Shown piece after piece: positions 19,679-27,668 of a stretch of 59,753 bases of DNA (positions within the stretch are counted from its first letter, which is position 1; every line of letters begins with the position of its first letter). The stretch lies in contig CANQRV010000009.1 in the NCBI GenBank assembly GCA_947626355.1, positions 1-59,753 on the forward strand, given 5' to 3'. The translations under genes and the position numbers were made by a program. This stretch comes from an uncultured Muribaculaceae bacterium (GTDB lineage: Bacteria; Bacteroidota; Bacteroidia; Bacteroidales; Muribaculaceae). The notes below the pieces were generated by a model. The model did no database searches. It was not told the DNA's origin and was given only the letters and a program-made list of their open reading frames with translations.

Positions 19679-19710
19679 CCCCGGCCTGACACCAGGCCGG
19701 GGTCGTTTTT
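19679..19710 (+). terminator. Intrinsic terminator after the T9SS-tail protein
   Basis: CCCCGGCCTG (19679-19688) pairs with CAGGCCGGGG (19693-19702) around ACAC; TCGTTTTTT follows. Confidence 0.85.
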
Positions 19711-19728
19711 TAGATGATGGCCATGGAT

Positions 19729-19759
19729 TTTGTGGCTCGAATGATTTTTCGTAATTTTG
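19729..19759 (+). promoter_or_regulatory. Promoter of the DUF3089 lipoprotein gene
   Basis: TTTG at 19729-19732, a 19-nt spacer and TAATTTTG at 19752-19759. The predicted start, near 19766, excludes the upstream ATG at 19757 and supports ATG 19790. Confidence 0.8.
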
Positions 19760-19789
19760 AATCCTGGTTTTATTCTAACTTATCGCATC

Positions 19790-20746
19790 ATGAGGAAGTC
19801 TCCTTTATCTATACTGGTCCTATGTCTCATCGTGATGGTGGGCTGCAGCTCGTCGGCTCCCGTCGAACGCCCCGACAATGTGTACGTACCGCCGATGGCG
19901 GATTATTCCGACATGTCGAGGTGGCATATAGCCGTTGACGATTCCTTAAGCGGCGCCGACGTGTTCTATATTCCTTCGACGTGGGAATACGACTGGACCA
20001 CCGCTGATGGCCGTGTGTCTCATTGGGCCGATCCATCGAATCCTAAGCATCGGGCGGATGTCGAGAACGAGATGGCGGGTGTGGCCGGGTATATGGCCGA
20101 TGGCAACCGTTTCTATTCCCCGCATTACCGGCATATCACCCTCGACTCATGGGCGACCCTCAATGAAGACACCATTACCCGCAGATATATGGATGTCGCT
20201 TTTGTCGATGTCAGGAATGCCTTCGACTATTATATCCGGAATTTCAACCAGGGGCGTCCCTTCATACTCGCCGGTTTCAGTCAGGGCGGCAAGTCGGTGG
20301 TGGAGCTGATGAAGACCCTCGACGGCGGATTGCGAGACAGAATGGTGGCCGCTTACGTAATGGGCTACAAGGTGACTCCTGACGATATGGAGCAGGCGCC
20401 ATGGATCAGGGCTGCTGCCGACTCCGTTGACACCCGCGTCACTGTCTGTTTCAATTCCGTCTCCGACGTAAGGTATCTCAAGCCGGTGGTCAGCGCTCCG
20501 AATGTGATGTGCATCAATCCCGTCAACTGGCGTGTGGATGACGTGCCCGCCACGCTCGACGATACCGTGACTGTCACAGCCGATCCGAATTATAAGGTGT
20601 TGGTGGTGGAGGGATATGACGGAAGCTCCTTGCCCAACATCCTCGACATTCTGAATGTCGGCGACTATCATGGCGCGGAGCCGTGGCTCTATAAGGAATG
20701 TCTGCGCCGCAACATCCGCCAGCGTATCGATGCCTTCAGATTCTAA
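19790..20746 (+). CDS. DUF3089 alpha/beta-hydrolase-like lipoprotein
   Basis: A protein of 318 residues from MRKSPLSILVLCL. The lipobox VMVGC places a lipidated Cys near residue 20, so it is an envelope lipoprotein. The segment PFILAGFSQGGKSVVELM carries the GFSQGG nucleophile elbow of an alpha/beta hydrolase, and FYIPSTWEYDW and AYVMGYKVT match DUF3089. A C-terminal GDYHG supplies a plausible catalytic His. The natural substrate is unknown; an esterase or lipase activity is inferred from the fold only. The gene is monocistronic between a terminator and the IS66 region. Confidence 0.82.
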   Translation: MRKSPLSILVLCLIVMVGCSSSAPVERPDNVYVPPMADYSDMSRWHIAVDDSLSGADVFYIPSTWEYDWTTADGRVSHWADPSNPKHRADVENEMAGVAGYMADGNRFYSPHYRHITLDSWATLNEDTITRRYMDVAFVDVRNAFDYYIRNFNQGRPFILAGFSQGGKSVVELMKTLDGGLRDRMVAAYVMGYKVTPDDMEQAPWIRAAADSVDTRVTVCFNSVSDVRYLKPVVSAPNVMCINPVNWRVDDVPATLDDTVTVTADPNYKVLVVEGYDGSSLPNILDILNVGDYHGAEPWLYKECLRRNIRQRIDAFRF

Positions 20747-21031
20747 GGAAACTGTATCAACGGTCGCCGCGTGTAAGACGCATCTATCTGAGGCAAATTG
20801 ATGTTTATGCCTGATGAGATAAACGGCAGTGAATAAAAACTTTTCGCTGGAATGGCTTGTTAAAATTATGTGGAAATCAAAAATGTTTACTATCTTTGCG
20901 AATAAAACAATTGAAGAATGATACGTTCAATACCAAATCCACCGATGGATCGAGAGGATGTCGCTCGTTTCCGTCACAACTTGGAGCAACATCTCCGAGG
21001 GGTTTAGTGCGGAAGAACGACATCGCATTGA
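20747..21031 (+). other. Intergenic region with orphan promoter and 29-codon ORF next to IS66
   Basis: A perfect -7 element TATCTTTG lies at 20891-20898 with only a poor -33 (TATG). It leads into a 29-codon ORF at 20918-21007 (MIRSIPNPPMDREDV...). Another frame stays open to the IS boundary. This looks like the promoter and first codons of a gene cut off by the IS66 insertion. No remainder was recognised on the far side of the element. I do not call a functional gene here. Confidence 0.4.
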
Positions 21032-21053
21032 AGGTACAACCGTCCGCGATAGC
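21032..21053. repeat. Left terminal inverted repeat of the IS66 element
   Basis: 22 bp starting AGGTACAACCGTCC, repeated inverted and without mismatch at 23713-23734. Confidence 0.85.
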
Positions 21054-21094
21054 GTGTAGGCCATAAAAAGATAGCCGTCCAGATTCTTGGGCGG

Positions 21095-22672
21095 CTATTT
21101 CTGTGATGGTTTCCAGCGGTCGGGAAGCAGGTTGCGGTACATTTCAATTGGTGTGTTCGGTGGCCACGCGGCGCATCGGTCGATGATGTCGCAGAAGTAA
21201 TCGTAGACATTGACTCCGCACCGGTTGCAGGTGATGGCCAGCGAGTGGTACAGGGCTGCTGCTTCGGCTCCTGTGTGGGAACCGATTGTCAGCCGTCGGC
21301 GTGTCAGTGATATGTAGCGGTTGATCCGCTCGACTTCGTTGTTGTCGAGTTTATAGGTGGGTGATGCGAAGATACGCGGTATTTCGTCCCATTGCCGGAG
21401 CGCATGTTCGGTGGCGGCAAGCAGCAGGTCATCGGGCGGCACGCCTACGCGGTTCTTGACTGCCATCAGCCTCATGTGGATTTTCTCAAGCATTATCCGG
21501 GAGTATCGCTGTCTCCATTGCAGATGATCTTCCGCAGTCCATCCATCCTTGCCGATTCTGTGTTTATGCTCGAAGTGGTAGAGGAGTCCGAAGAGCTTTG
21601 CTATTCCCTGTGCCTTTGGATTGTCTTTAATGTCCAGGAACTTCCGCTTGATATGCTGCAGGCATGGCAGACGTTTTATCCCGCTCATCCCACCGATTCC
21701 GATATGCCGGTATCCTGAGTAATAGTCGCACTGGAAGGCTCCGCTGAAGCCTTTGATGTGCTGCTCGAAGACTTCGGCCGAGCGGGAACCGTCGTCATAG
21801 AAGAAGTACACAAGCCCTGTTGTCATGCCGACGAACACCCAGATATATCCTTTCTTGATTTTTCGGCCCGAAGGGGTTGCCACCTGCAACCGAACTTTCT
21901 GATAGGTCTCGTCACCGCAGATATAATTGTCCGCCACTATTGCCTGACCCAGTGCCTTGTACAGATTCTCCAGCTGCACCTTTACCTTGCTGACGAGTTT
22001 CTGCGCCGTCCCCTTGTCGAGATCGAAGCCGTGGGAACGGAAGTACTCGACGGCATTTTCAAGCGGCATGCAGTGGAGGTAGCGCAGTTCGGCAAGCCCG
22101 GCGATGAAGGAGGCGGTATACTGTGAGTTCAGCAAAGGTGTAGCGGGCGCGGAGCCTTTGTATATCTTCTCGTCCTGCACATATTTCCTTACCTTGTAGA
22201 TGATTTTCCTAAAGCGCATCGGCACCATGACGTAACGCACCACATCGCACTCGCCTATGAATGTCGCCGCCTCCGGCCTGAAGTCGGGACTGTCCGGCTC
22301 GACCACTACGGTCTCGATCTCGCATTCGGGATGCGTCTTCCTTTTGGCCCCATTGTTGGTATGCTTCTTTTCCGGTTTCTTTTCGGAAGGGTCATCCGAT
22401 GGAGAAGGCGCCGGCTTCGATTGTCTTTCCGACGGTGATTCCTGAAGACGCCGCATTGCCTGACGCGCAACCTTCTCCTTGTTCAGTTCCGCGCCTTTGC
22501 CTTTTATGACTTCCTCCAGGGAGGCTATCTGCGTGCGCAGTTCATCGACAGTGGCGGTCAGTTTCTCGTTGGCCAAAGTAAGCGAGCTGACAGAGGCAAG
22601 CGCCTCGTCGAGCTTCCCCTGGAGGAAGCCGACCTGACGCTGCAAAAACTCTATCAACTCGTTCTTATTCAT
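21095..22672 (-). CDS. tnpC: IS66-family transposase TnpC
   Basis: DDE transposase of 525 residues. An N-terminal leucine-rich coiled coil (FLQRQVGFLQGKLDEAL to about residue 60) is followed by a charged linker and the IS66 catalytic core. Probable catalytic acidic residues lie in ICGDETYQKV (Asp), QCDYYSGYRHIG (Asp) and LDNNEVERINRYI (Glu). The C-terminal segment CGVNVYDYFCDIID and PIEMYRNLLPDRWKP is the usual IS66 ending. It is the last gene of the element. Confidence 0.95.
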   Translation of the reverse strand: MNKNELIEFLQRQVGFLQGKLDEALASVSSLTLANEKLTATVDELRTQIASLEEVIKGKGAELNKEKVARQAMRRLQESPSERQSKPAPSPSDDPSEKKPEKKHTNNGAKRKTHPECEIETVVVEPDSPDFRPEAATFIGECDVVRYVMVPMRFRKIIYKVRKYVQDEKIYKGSAPATPLLNSQYTASFIAGLAELRYLHCMPLENAVEYFRSHGFDLDKGTAQKLVSKVKVQLENLYKALGQAIVADNYICGDETYQKVRLQVATPSGRKIKKGYIWVFVGMTTGLVYFFYDDGSRSAEVFEQHIKGFSGAFQCDYYSGYRHIGIGGMSGIKRLPCLQHIKRKFLDIKDNPKAQGIAKLFGLLYHFEHKHRIGKDGWTAEDHLQWRQRYSRIMLEKIHMRLMAVKNRVGVPPDDLLLAATEHALRQWDEIPRIFASPTYKLDNNEVERINRYISLTRRRLTIGSHTGAEAAALYHSLAITCNRCGVNVYDYFCDIIDRCAAWPPNTPIEMYRNLLPDRWKPSQK

Positions 22673-22749
22673 GATGTAAAGTTACGAAAAATATCTGACA
22701 TCCGCAACTTTTACATCATTTATATTATTGAATATTAAACTATTATGCG

Positions 22750-23106
22750 CTATTTGACGGCCATTCTGAAGCGTTTCTCGACAGTCACCTTCACAGGCGT
22801 GAGGCCCCTCATCAGCATATAGAAATCGTCCCACTGAAGCCTGCGCACACCGTCATCGCCCTTTTTCAGCACCTCCCGGAAACGACCTTGCGACAGCCTT
22901 TTTGTATACATCAAAAATCCGTCGCCGTCCCACTTCAGCGCCTTCATGGTCCTGCGGTCCTTTGAGAAGAACACATTGACATCGCCCGATGCCGGGGAAT
23001 GTCCTTTCCAGGACCACACCATCTGCGCCAGACCACGTATGCCGTAACGCATCGACACCGGCTGCTGACAGACCCACAGCCTTAATCCCTGTTCAAGACC
23101 CCACAT
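22750..23106 (-). CDS. tnpB: IS66 accessory protein TnpB (Orf2)
   Basis: 118 residues from ATG 23106, which overlaps the tnpA end by 14 nt; longer upstream reading would run inside tnpA. The sequence VNVFFSKDRRTMKALKWDGDG and FLMYTKRLSQGRF matches the IS66 Orf2 family (typical SRRRDRVKLLYWD, GFWLYYKRLERG). It is needed with TnpA and TnpC for transposition of IS66 elements; its biochemical role is unknown. Confidence 0.9.
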   Translation of the reverse strand: MWGLEQGLRLWVCQQPVSMRYGIRGLAQMVWSWKGHSPASGDVNVFFSKDRRTMKALKWDGDGFLMYTKRLSQGRFREVLKKGDDGVRRLQWDDFYMLMRGLTPVKVTVEKRFRMAVK

Positions 23107-23662
23107 GTCCCGCCTCCTTTCCCATCTTTCTGACGAACCTGGCAATAATGGCCACATCAGTGTCCGCCGGAAAGCTGACGGCGACATGACCGTCGACCTT
23201 TACCGTTATCACATTGCCGCTGTCGGCTGGAAGGAAGCCGGCCTCCTCGAAGATCACATCCTCGAACGGTACCTCCTGACACGCGCCTTTACCCATGCCT
23301 GTCGGCCCCGTATAGCCGGGCAACCCGGCCACGCGTAAATGGTGATTCTTCAAATAAGAATGAACCTGATCGCGTGTAATGCCAAAACTTCTGCAATAAG
23401 AAGAGAATGTTTCGGGTTGTTTGCCTTGCGCGAATAATTGCTTGAACCGTGTATAAATATCCGCGTACAGGCGACTGTTCACACAACAATATCCTGGAAG
23501 CGTTCTGATATTCTGAAACTCATTCCTGAGCACTTGCCGCATCTGGCCCTGGTCAACCCCATTGGCTATACAATAGGCTCGGAACGAACACGGCTGCCTT
23601 CCTTCGGCACACAGCTCCTTGAATGACAAGAAAACCTGCCTGTATAGTTCCACTTTGTCCAT
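23093..23662 (-). CDS. tnpA: IS66 accessory protein TnpA with duplicated N-terminal domain
   Basis: First gene of the IS66 element, 189 residues. Residues about 6-58 and 66-117 are a tandem repeat: YRQVFLSFKELCAEGRQPCS aligns with YADIYTRFKQLFAQGKQPET, and both end in LPGY. Each repeat contains a helix-turn-helix-like SFRAYCIANGVDQGQMRQ / TFSSYCRSFGITRDQVHS. The C-terminus (VKVDGHVAVSFPADTDVAII) is the short domain shared by IS66 TnpA proteins. The duplication suggests two DNA-contacting modules. Confidence 0.85.
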   Translation of the reverse strand: MDKVELYRQVFLSFKELCAEGRQPCSFRAYCIANGVDQGQMRQVLRNEFQNIRTLPGYCCVNSRLYADIYTRFKQLFAQGKQPETFSSYCRSFGITRDQVHSYLKNHHLRVAGLPGYTGPTGMGKGACQEVPFEDVIFEEAGFLPADSGNVITVKVDGHVAVSFPADTDVAIIARFVRKMGKEAGHVGS

Positions 23663-23712
23663 AATTCAATTTTTACGGCAAAGTTAGGACTATTACAGGC
23701 AGGTTTCAATAT

Positions 23713-23734
23713 GCTATCGCGGACGGTTGTACCT
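23713..23734. repeat. Right terminal inverted repeat of the IS66 element
   Basis: Exact reverse complement of 21032-21053. It is followed within 10 bp by a run of eight G residues, unusual in this window. Confidence 0.85.
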
Positions 23735-23875
23735 ACAGAAGAGGGGGGGGATGAATTTTGAAACGCTGATTTTCACCTATCAGTGAGAGGCTTTTACGGG
23801 ATTTTCATTACCTTTGTATTTGGATTGAGGCAACTCTATCCCAGACATACGAAAAAAATAAGAAGCGGCATACTC

Positions 23876-24106
23876 GTAGAGAACAGCCGTGAGATTATCC
23901 GGACGGTGTTTGTGGCTCCGGAGACTTATGCGGTCGTTCTGAAACAAACCGGCGAACCGATAGGTAGTTGCGGAGTTATGTTTGCCGATGGCCATCACTC
24001 CGCCGATATGAAAGATGGCGAGGCAGAGATTGGCTATTGGATTGGCAAACCGTATTGGGGGCAGTGTCTGATTCCCGAGGCGGTAAAAGCCTGGAAATTT
24101 TTGTAA
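23876..24106 (+). pseudogene. GNAT acetyltransferase relic, truncated at both ends
   Basis: From [20 protein letters not shown] through [16 protein letters not shown] to [16 protein letters not shown] and IPEAVKAW the frame reads as the middle part of a GNAT N-acetyltransferase, including the acetyl-CoA-binding region. The first part of the domain is missing, replaced by unrelated sequence from 23783, and the last third is lost after IPEAVKAW. The frame ends at a TAA that belongs to the next promoter (TAATTTTG). It lies directly beside the IS66 element, so deletion linked to IS activity is likely. Confidence 0.8.
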
Positions 24107-24111
24107 TTTTG
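24104..24111 (+). promoter_or_regulatory. -7 element of the PNPOx-like gene
   Basis: TAATTTTG fits TAnnTTTG and lies 23 nt before ATG 24135. No clear -33 TTTG is present; the region where it should stand is the relic GNAT sequence, so the upstream part of the promoter may have been lost. Confidence 0.5.
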
Positions 24112-24134
24112 TTTTTGTAGACCTAAACTCCCGA

Positions 24135-24620
24135 ATGATGAGAACGATGAGAAAAGCCGAGAGACAGAGAGACGCCGAGTGGGCGCTTGAGGTCTTCGAC
24201 CGCGCCCCATACGTCACCGTCAGCATGACGCGCACAGACGGCACGCCATACGGCCTGCCCCTGTCACTCGTGAGGAAAGATGACCGTACATTCTATTTCC
24301 ACTGCGCCCTTGAGGGCGAGAAACTCGATTGCTTACGCGCAAATCCAGTCGTCAGCCTCTCGGCAGTGAGCAAGTGCACCCCGAAATTTGAGGAGGAGAA
24401 GCAGAACTTCACCGAATATTACCATTCGGCTATAGCCTTGGGCCGCGCCGAATTGGTCGACGACGATGAGGAGAAAATCGAGGCCCTGCGCCTGCTGTGC
24501 ATGCGCTTCCTGCCCAAACACATGGATCATTTCCCCGAAGCCGTTGCCCGTAGTCTCGATCGCACCGCCATCGTCAGAATAACATTGTCGCAGCCGCCGG
24601 TCGGCAAATGCAAACCATGA
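24135..24620 (+). CDS. Pyridoxamine 5'-phosphate oxidase-like (NimA-type) flavoprotein
   Basis: 161 residues with the split-barrel FMN-binding fold of the PNPOx superfamily. MRKAERQRDAEWALEVFDRAPYVTVSMTR, GTPYGLPLSLV and FYFHCALEGEKLDCL match the NimA-like branch, some members of which reduce nitroimidazoles. The specific substrate cannot be inferred, and most homologues have no drug-resistance role. The protein stops at PPVGKCKP, shortly before where many relatives continue, so a slight C-terminal truncation is possible. Start ATG 24135 or the in-frame ATG 24147. Confidence 0.88.
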   Translation: MMRTMRKAERQRDAEWALEVFDRAPYVTVSMTRTDGTPYGLPLSLVRKDDRTFYFHCALEGEKLDCLRANPVVSLSAVSKCTPKFEEEKQNFTEYYHSAIALGRAELVDDDEEKIEALRLLCMRFLPKHMDHFPEAVARSLDRTAIVRITLSQPPVGKCKP

Positions 24621-24643
24621 CTCCGACCTTATGGTAACGATAT

Positions 24644-24672
24644 CGCCCCGGCTTCAGACAGAAGCCGGGGCG
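24644..24672. terminator. Shared hairpin between convergent PNPOx-like and glnS genes
   Basis: CGCCCCGGCTTC (24644-24655) pairs perfectly with GAAGCCGGGGCG (24661-24672) around AGACA. There is no T run on either side, but its place between converging genes suits bidirectional termination. Confidence 0.6.
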
Positions 24673-24690
24673 ACGATACTGTGCTGCGCT

Positions 24691-26397
24691 TTATTTCGCT
24701 TTTTTCTGTTCCTTGGCCCAGGTGTCTTTCAGGCCGATGGTCTTGTTGAAGACGAGATTGCCTTCTGTGGAGTCGAGGTCCACAGTGTAATAGCCCAGAC
24801 GTGTGAACTGATAGTGGTCGCCATCCTTGGCCCTTTCGGCCGCCCACGGCTCCAGCTTGGCGTGCTCCCTTACCTTCAGGCTGTCGGGATTGAGGAGGTC
24901 TCTGAAATCGCCTTCCTCCGCCGACGGGTTCTCCACTGAGAAGAGGCGGTCGTAGTCCCTCACGGTGATGTCGACGGCTGTGGGTGCCGACACCCAATGG
25001 AGGGTGCCTTTCACCTTGCGGTCGCTGCCGGGGAGTCCGCTGCGCGTCTCCGGGTCGTATTCGGCATATATCTCCTCAATCTCCCCGTCGGCGCCTTTCT
25101 TGACGCCGGTGCACTTGATGATGTATGCGCCTTTCAGCCTCACCTCCTTGTCGGGACTCAGCCGGAAGAACTTCTTCGGCGGACATTCCATGAAGTCCTC
25201 GCGCTCTATCCAGAGTTCGCGTGTGAGGGGCATCGCGTGCTTCCCCTCCTCGAGGTTCTCTGGATTGTTGTCGACGAGTATCTCCTCGGTCTGCCCTTCC
25301 GGATAATTGGTGAGTATCAGCTTCACGGGGTTCACCACGGCGCTGACGCGTGTGGCTGTTTTATTGAGGTCCTCCCTCACGGAGTGCTCGAGAAGCTCGA
25401 TGTGGTTGAGTGCCTCGTATTTCGTATATCCGATGCGGTTGACGAAATCCTTGATTGATGACGGCGTGTAGCCGCGGCGGCGCAGTCCGCAGAGGGTCGG
25501 CATGCGGGGGTCGTCCCATCCGTTGACGAGTCCCTCCTTCACCAGCTGGAGAAGCTTGCGCTTGCTCATCACGGTGTAGGTGAGGTTGAGGCGGTTGAAC
25601 TCTATCTGGCGCGGGCAGTAGCTCTCATCGGCCAGCTCCTTCACGAAATACTCGTAAAGAGGACGGTGGGGCACGAACTCGAGCGTGCAGATGGAGTGGG
25701 TCACACCCTCGAAGTAGTCGCTCTGGCCGTGGGCGAAGTCATACATGGGATATACCTTCCATTTATCACCGGTGCGCCAATGGGGCGTCTTGATGATGCG
25801 GTACATGATCGGGTCGCGGAAGTGCATGTTGCTGTTGGCCATGTCGATCTTGGCGCGGAGCACCATCGAGCCCTCCTCGAAGTCGCCCCTGTTCATGCGC
25901 TCGAAGAGCTCGAGGTTTTCCTCTATGGGGCGGTCGCGGTACGGGCTGGCAACTCCCGGGGTGGTGGGAGTGCCTTTCTGCTCTGCGATCTGCTGGCTGG
26001 TCTGCTCGTCGACGTATGCCTTCCCCTCCTTGATCAGCCTCACGGCGAGATCATAGAGCTGCTGGAAGTAGTCGGACGCGTAATATAGTCTGTCGCCCCA
26101 GTCGAAGCCGAGCCAGTGGATGTCGCGCTTTATCGCCTCCACATATTCGGTGTCTTCCTTCTGAGGGTTGGTGTCGTCGAAACGCAGGTTGCATGTGCCT
26201 CCAAACTTCTCGGCGGCGCCGAAGTCCATGATGATGGCTTTCGCGTGGCCGATGTGGAGATAGCCGTTGGGCTCGGGCGGGAAACGGGTGTTGAGGCGGC
26301 CACCGTTCTTGCCGGCCGCCAGGTCTGCCTTTATTTCCTGTTCCACGAAGTTGAGACCGCTCTCGTCAACAAGGGTCTCTTCAGAATTCTCAGTCAT
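24691..26397 (-). CDS. glnS: Glutaminyl-tRNA synthetase
   Basis: Class I synthetase that charges tRNA-Gln directly, 568 residues. The HIGH motif is in FPPEPNGYLHIGHAKA (about residues 40-55), and the KMSKS equivalent is VMSKRKLL. The anticodon-binding beta barrels fill the C-terminal half. Bacteroidales use GlnRS rather than the GatCAB transamidation route. A 51-codon ORF lies 46 nt upstream on the same strand. Confidence 0.97.
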   Translation of the reverse strand: MTENSEETLVDESGLNFVEQEIKADLAAGKNGGRLNTRFPPEPNGYLHIGHAKAIIMDFGAAEKFGGTCNLRFDDTNPQKEDTEYVEAIKRDIHWLGFDWGDRLYYASDYFQQLYDLAVRLIKEGKAYVDEQTSQQIAEQKGTPTTPGVASPYRDRPIEENLELFERMNRGDFEEGSMVLRAKIDMANSNMHFRDPIMYRIIKTPHWRTGDKWKVYPMYDFAHGQSDYFEGVTHSICTLEFVPHRPLYEYFVKELADESYCPRQIEFNRLNLTYTVMSKRKLLQLVKEGLVNGWDDPRMPTLCGLRRRGYTPSSIKDFVNRIGYTKYEALNHIELLEHSVREDLNKTATRVSAVVNPVKLILTNYPEGQTEEILVDNNPENLEEGKHAMPLTRELWIEREDFMECPPKKFFRLSPDKEVRLKGAYIIKCTGVKKGADGEIEEIYAEYDPETRSGLPGSDRKVKGTLHWVSAPTAVDITVRDYDRLFSVENPSAEEGDFRDLLNPDSLKVREHAKLEPWAAERAKDGDHYQFTRLGYYTVDLDSTEGNLVFNKTIGLKDTWAKEQKKAK

Positions 26398-26443
26398 AAA
26401 CCAGTTGGTTTTATTATGATGGCGTTTTGTTTTCTATATGTTT

Positions 26444-26599
26444 TCAGTTCAGCACGAGCATTCGGCAGGCTTCGGTGTCGATGGCCGTGCATGCCCTTGC
26501 ATACTGTCTTATCAGATTGAGCGTGGAGAGCCGCGGGCTGTTCATATTTTTGTTTTCCGTCTCTGACTGGATTTGCGAAATGGTAGAATCGTTTGTCAT
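26444..26599 (-). CDS. Small conserved-looking protein (51 aa) upstream of glnS
   Basis: The ORF starts MTNDSTISQIQSETENKNMN and continues SPRLSTLNLIRQYARACTAI to a stop at 26444-26446. A second ATG (residue 19) would give a 33-residue product. LSTLNLIRQYARACTAI resembles a short LNFIRQFARAY-type motif I recall from small Bacteroidales proteins, so it may be real, but I have no function for it. It is co-directional with glnS and ends 46 nt before it, so it could also be a leader peptide. Confidence 0.5.
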   Translation of the reverse strand: MTNDSTISQIQSETENKNMNSPRLSTLNLIRQYARACTAIDTEACRMLVLN

Positions 26600-26807
26600 A
26601 GGCACGAGTTTTTAAGAATACACTATGATAACGCATGGATATGCCCGATTATTATGACAAATTGAAAAATATTGATTCTTAGACAGAATAAACGCCATCA
26701 TGCCGCGTCGGTTTAGACTCTGCGGGCAGGATGGCGGTGATGGTGGAGACTCAAGACACAAGCGTTTCCAATGCCAGCGGCTTGCCTGGCAGCAGGGGAG
26801 CGGCGTG
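26600..26807. other. Non-coding stretch between the small ORF and the sigma factor gene
   Basis: AT-rich upstream region of the small ORF/glnS unit. The minus strand has TATTTTTC (26671-26664), one base from a -7 element, but no convincing -33. Nothing else was recognised. Confidence 0.4.
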
Positions 26808-27398
26808 TCAGAGTGTGAGTATGATGTCTTTTTCAGCAGCAAGTCGCCGGAGGTTGAGTATGGCGTATCTCATTCTGCCGAGCGCCGTGTTGATGCTCAC
26901 TCCGGTGAGCTCGGCGATCTCCTTGAACGAGAGGTTCTGGTAGTAGCGCATGTTGAGCACCTCTCTCTGCAGGTCGGGAAGCTTGCTGATGAGATATTTC
27001 ACGTCTTCCTTGATCTGGGCGGAGATGATCACGTCTTCTATGGTCTCTTCGCAAAGCTCCTTGCGGTTGAGCACGTCGACGTCATCAAGGTCGGAACTCT
27101 GCATGTTTTCCGATTTCTCCTGGCGGTAGTAGTCGATGATCAGATTGTGGGCTATGCGCGAGATCCATGCCGGAAATTTCCCCGTTTCCGTATAGCGCCC
27201 CTGCTTGATGGTCAGGATCGCCTTTACAAAGGTGTCTTGGAAGATATCGTTGGCCACATCCTCGTTCTTTATGATCCGGAGGATATAGTTGTATATCCGC
27301 TCCTGATGGCGTTTGAGCAATACGTCAAAAGCCTCGTTGCTGCCTTGCGCGTAAGCCTTGACCAGCTGTTCATCGGTCATGCTTAGTAGTTTTGCCAT
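26808..27398 (-). CDS. ECF-type RNA polymerase sigma factor
   Basis: Sigma-70 family protein of 196 residues with region 2 (LLKRHQERIYNYILRII to FPAWISRIAHNLIIDYYRQ, including the DIFQDTF core-binding motif) and region 4 (LPDLQREVLNMRYYQNLSFKEIAELTGVS helix-turn-helix). No region 1 or 3 is present, so it belongs to the ECF group. There is no anti-sigma gene beside it; the neighbours are glnS and prmA, so its signal is not evident. It has a consensus housekeeping promoter and a leader of about 75 nt. Confidence 0.93.
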   Translation of the reverse strand: MAKLLSMTDEQLVKAYAQGSNEAFDVLLKRHQERIYNYILRIIKNEDVANDIFQDTFVKAILTIKQGRYTETGKFPAWISRIAHNLIIDYYRQEKSENMQSSDLDDVDVLNRKELCEETIEDVIISAQIKEDVKYLISKLPDLQREVLNMRYYQNLSFKEIAELTGVSINTALGRMRYAILNLRRLAAEKDIILTL

Positions 27399-27480
27399 TA
27401 TTGATGCTTGATTATCTTGTTAGGTAGATCTGGGCTATAGGCGTTCTGGTTTTGGTGGTTATTCGGTTAGTTTGTTATTA

Positions 27481-27512
27481 CAAAATTACAACAAATATGG
27501 CGCCAGTGCAAA
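27481..27512 (-). promoter_or_regulatory. Promoter of the ECF sigma factor gene
   Basis: On the minus strand TTTG (27512-27509), a 20-nt spacer and TAATTTTG (27488-27481). Both elements are perfect. Confidence 0.85.
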
Positions 27513-27606
27513 TTATATCGTTTTTATTTTGCGTAAAGAATGTTAAAATATCCCCCGCTGCACAATAAAACGTCATCTCCGGCAGTTATACCTACAATTG
27601 ACTGTC

Positions 27607-27657
27607 GGGTGTAAGCTGCTGGATACAAGCGCTTACACCCGATTATAGTTTTTTTAA
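27607..27657 (+). terminator. Hairpin with plus-strand T run downstream of prmA
   Basis: GGGTGTAAGC (27607-27616) pairs with GCTTACACCC (27631-27640) around a 14-nt loop, and a run of seven T follows at about 27650-27657 on plus. No plus-strand gene reads into it, so its role is unclear; on minus it could still end the prmA transcript. Confidence 0.5.
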
Positions 27658-27668
27658 CAGTGGCTCGG

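Larger units (their letters stand above)
21032..23734 (-). mobile_element. IS66-family insertion sequence with intact tnpA, tnpB and tnpC
   Basis: Three minus-strand genes in the canonical order tnpA-tnpB-tnpC are bracketed by a perfect 22-bp inverted repeat (21032-21053 and 23713-23734, beginning AGGTACAACCGTCC and continuing CGCGATAGC). IS66 elements usually make 8-bp target duplications. None is visible with the repeat taken as 20 or 22 bp: the flanks read CATTGAAG and CTACAGAA in the 20-bp case. Either the insertion is old, or one flank was rearranged after insertion. All three genes are full length, so the element could still be mobile. Confidence 0.9.

Noticed and set aside
20918-21007. 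29-codon ORF as a functional gene
   Set aside because: It follows a good -7 element but is very short, and another frame also stays open to the IS boundary; it is better seen as a remnant cut by IS66.
21024-23742. 8-bp target-site duplication around the IS66 element
   Set aside because: Flanks do not match with the inverted repeat taken as either 20 or 22 bp.
24135-24620. Nitroimidazole resistance gene
   Set aside because: The protein is only a member of the broad NimA/PNPOx-like group; the sequence alone does not support a resistance function.
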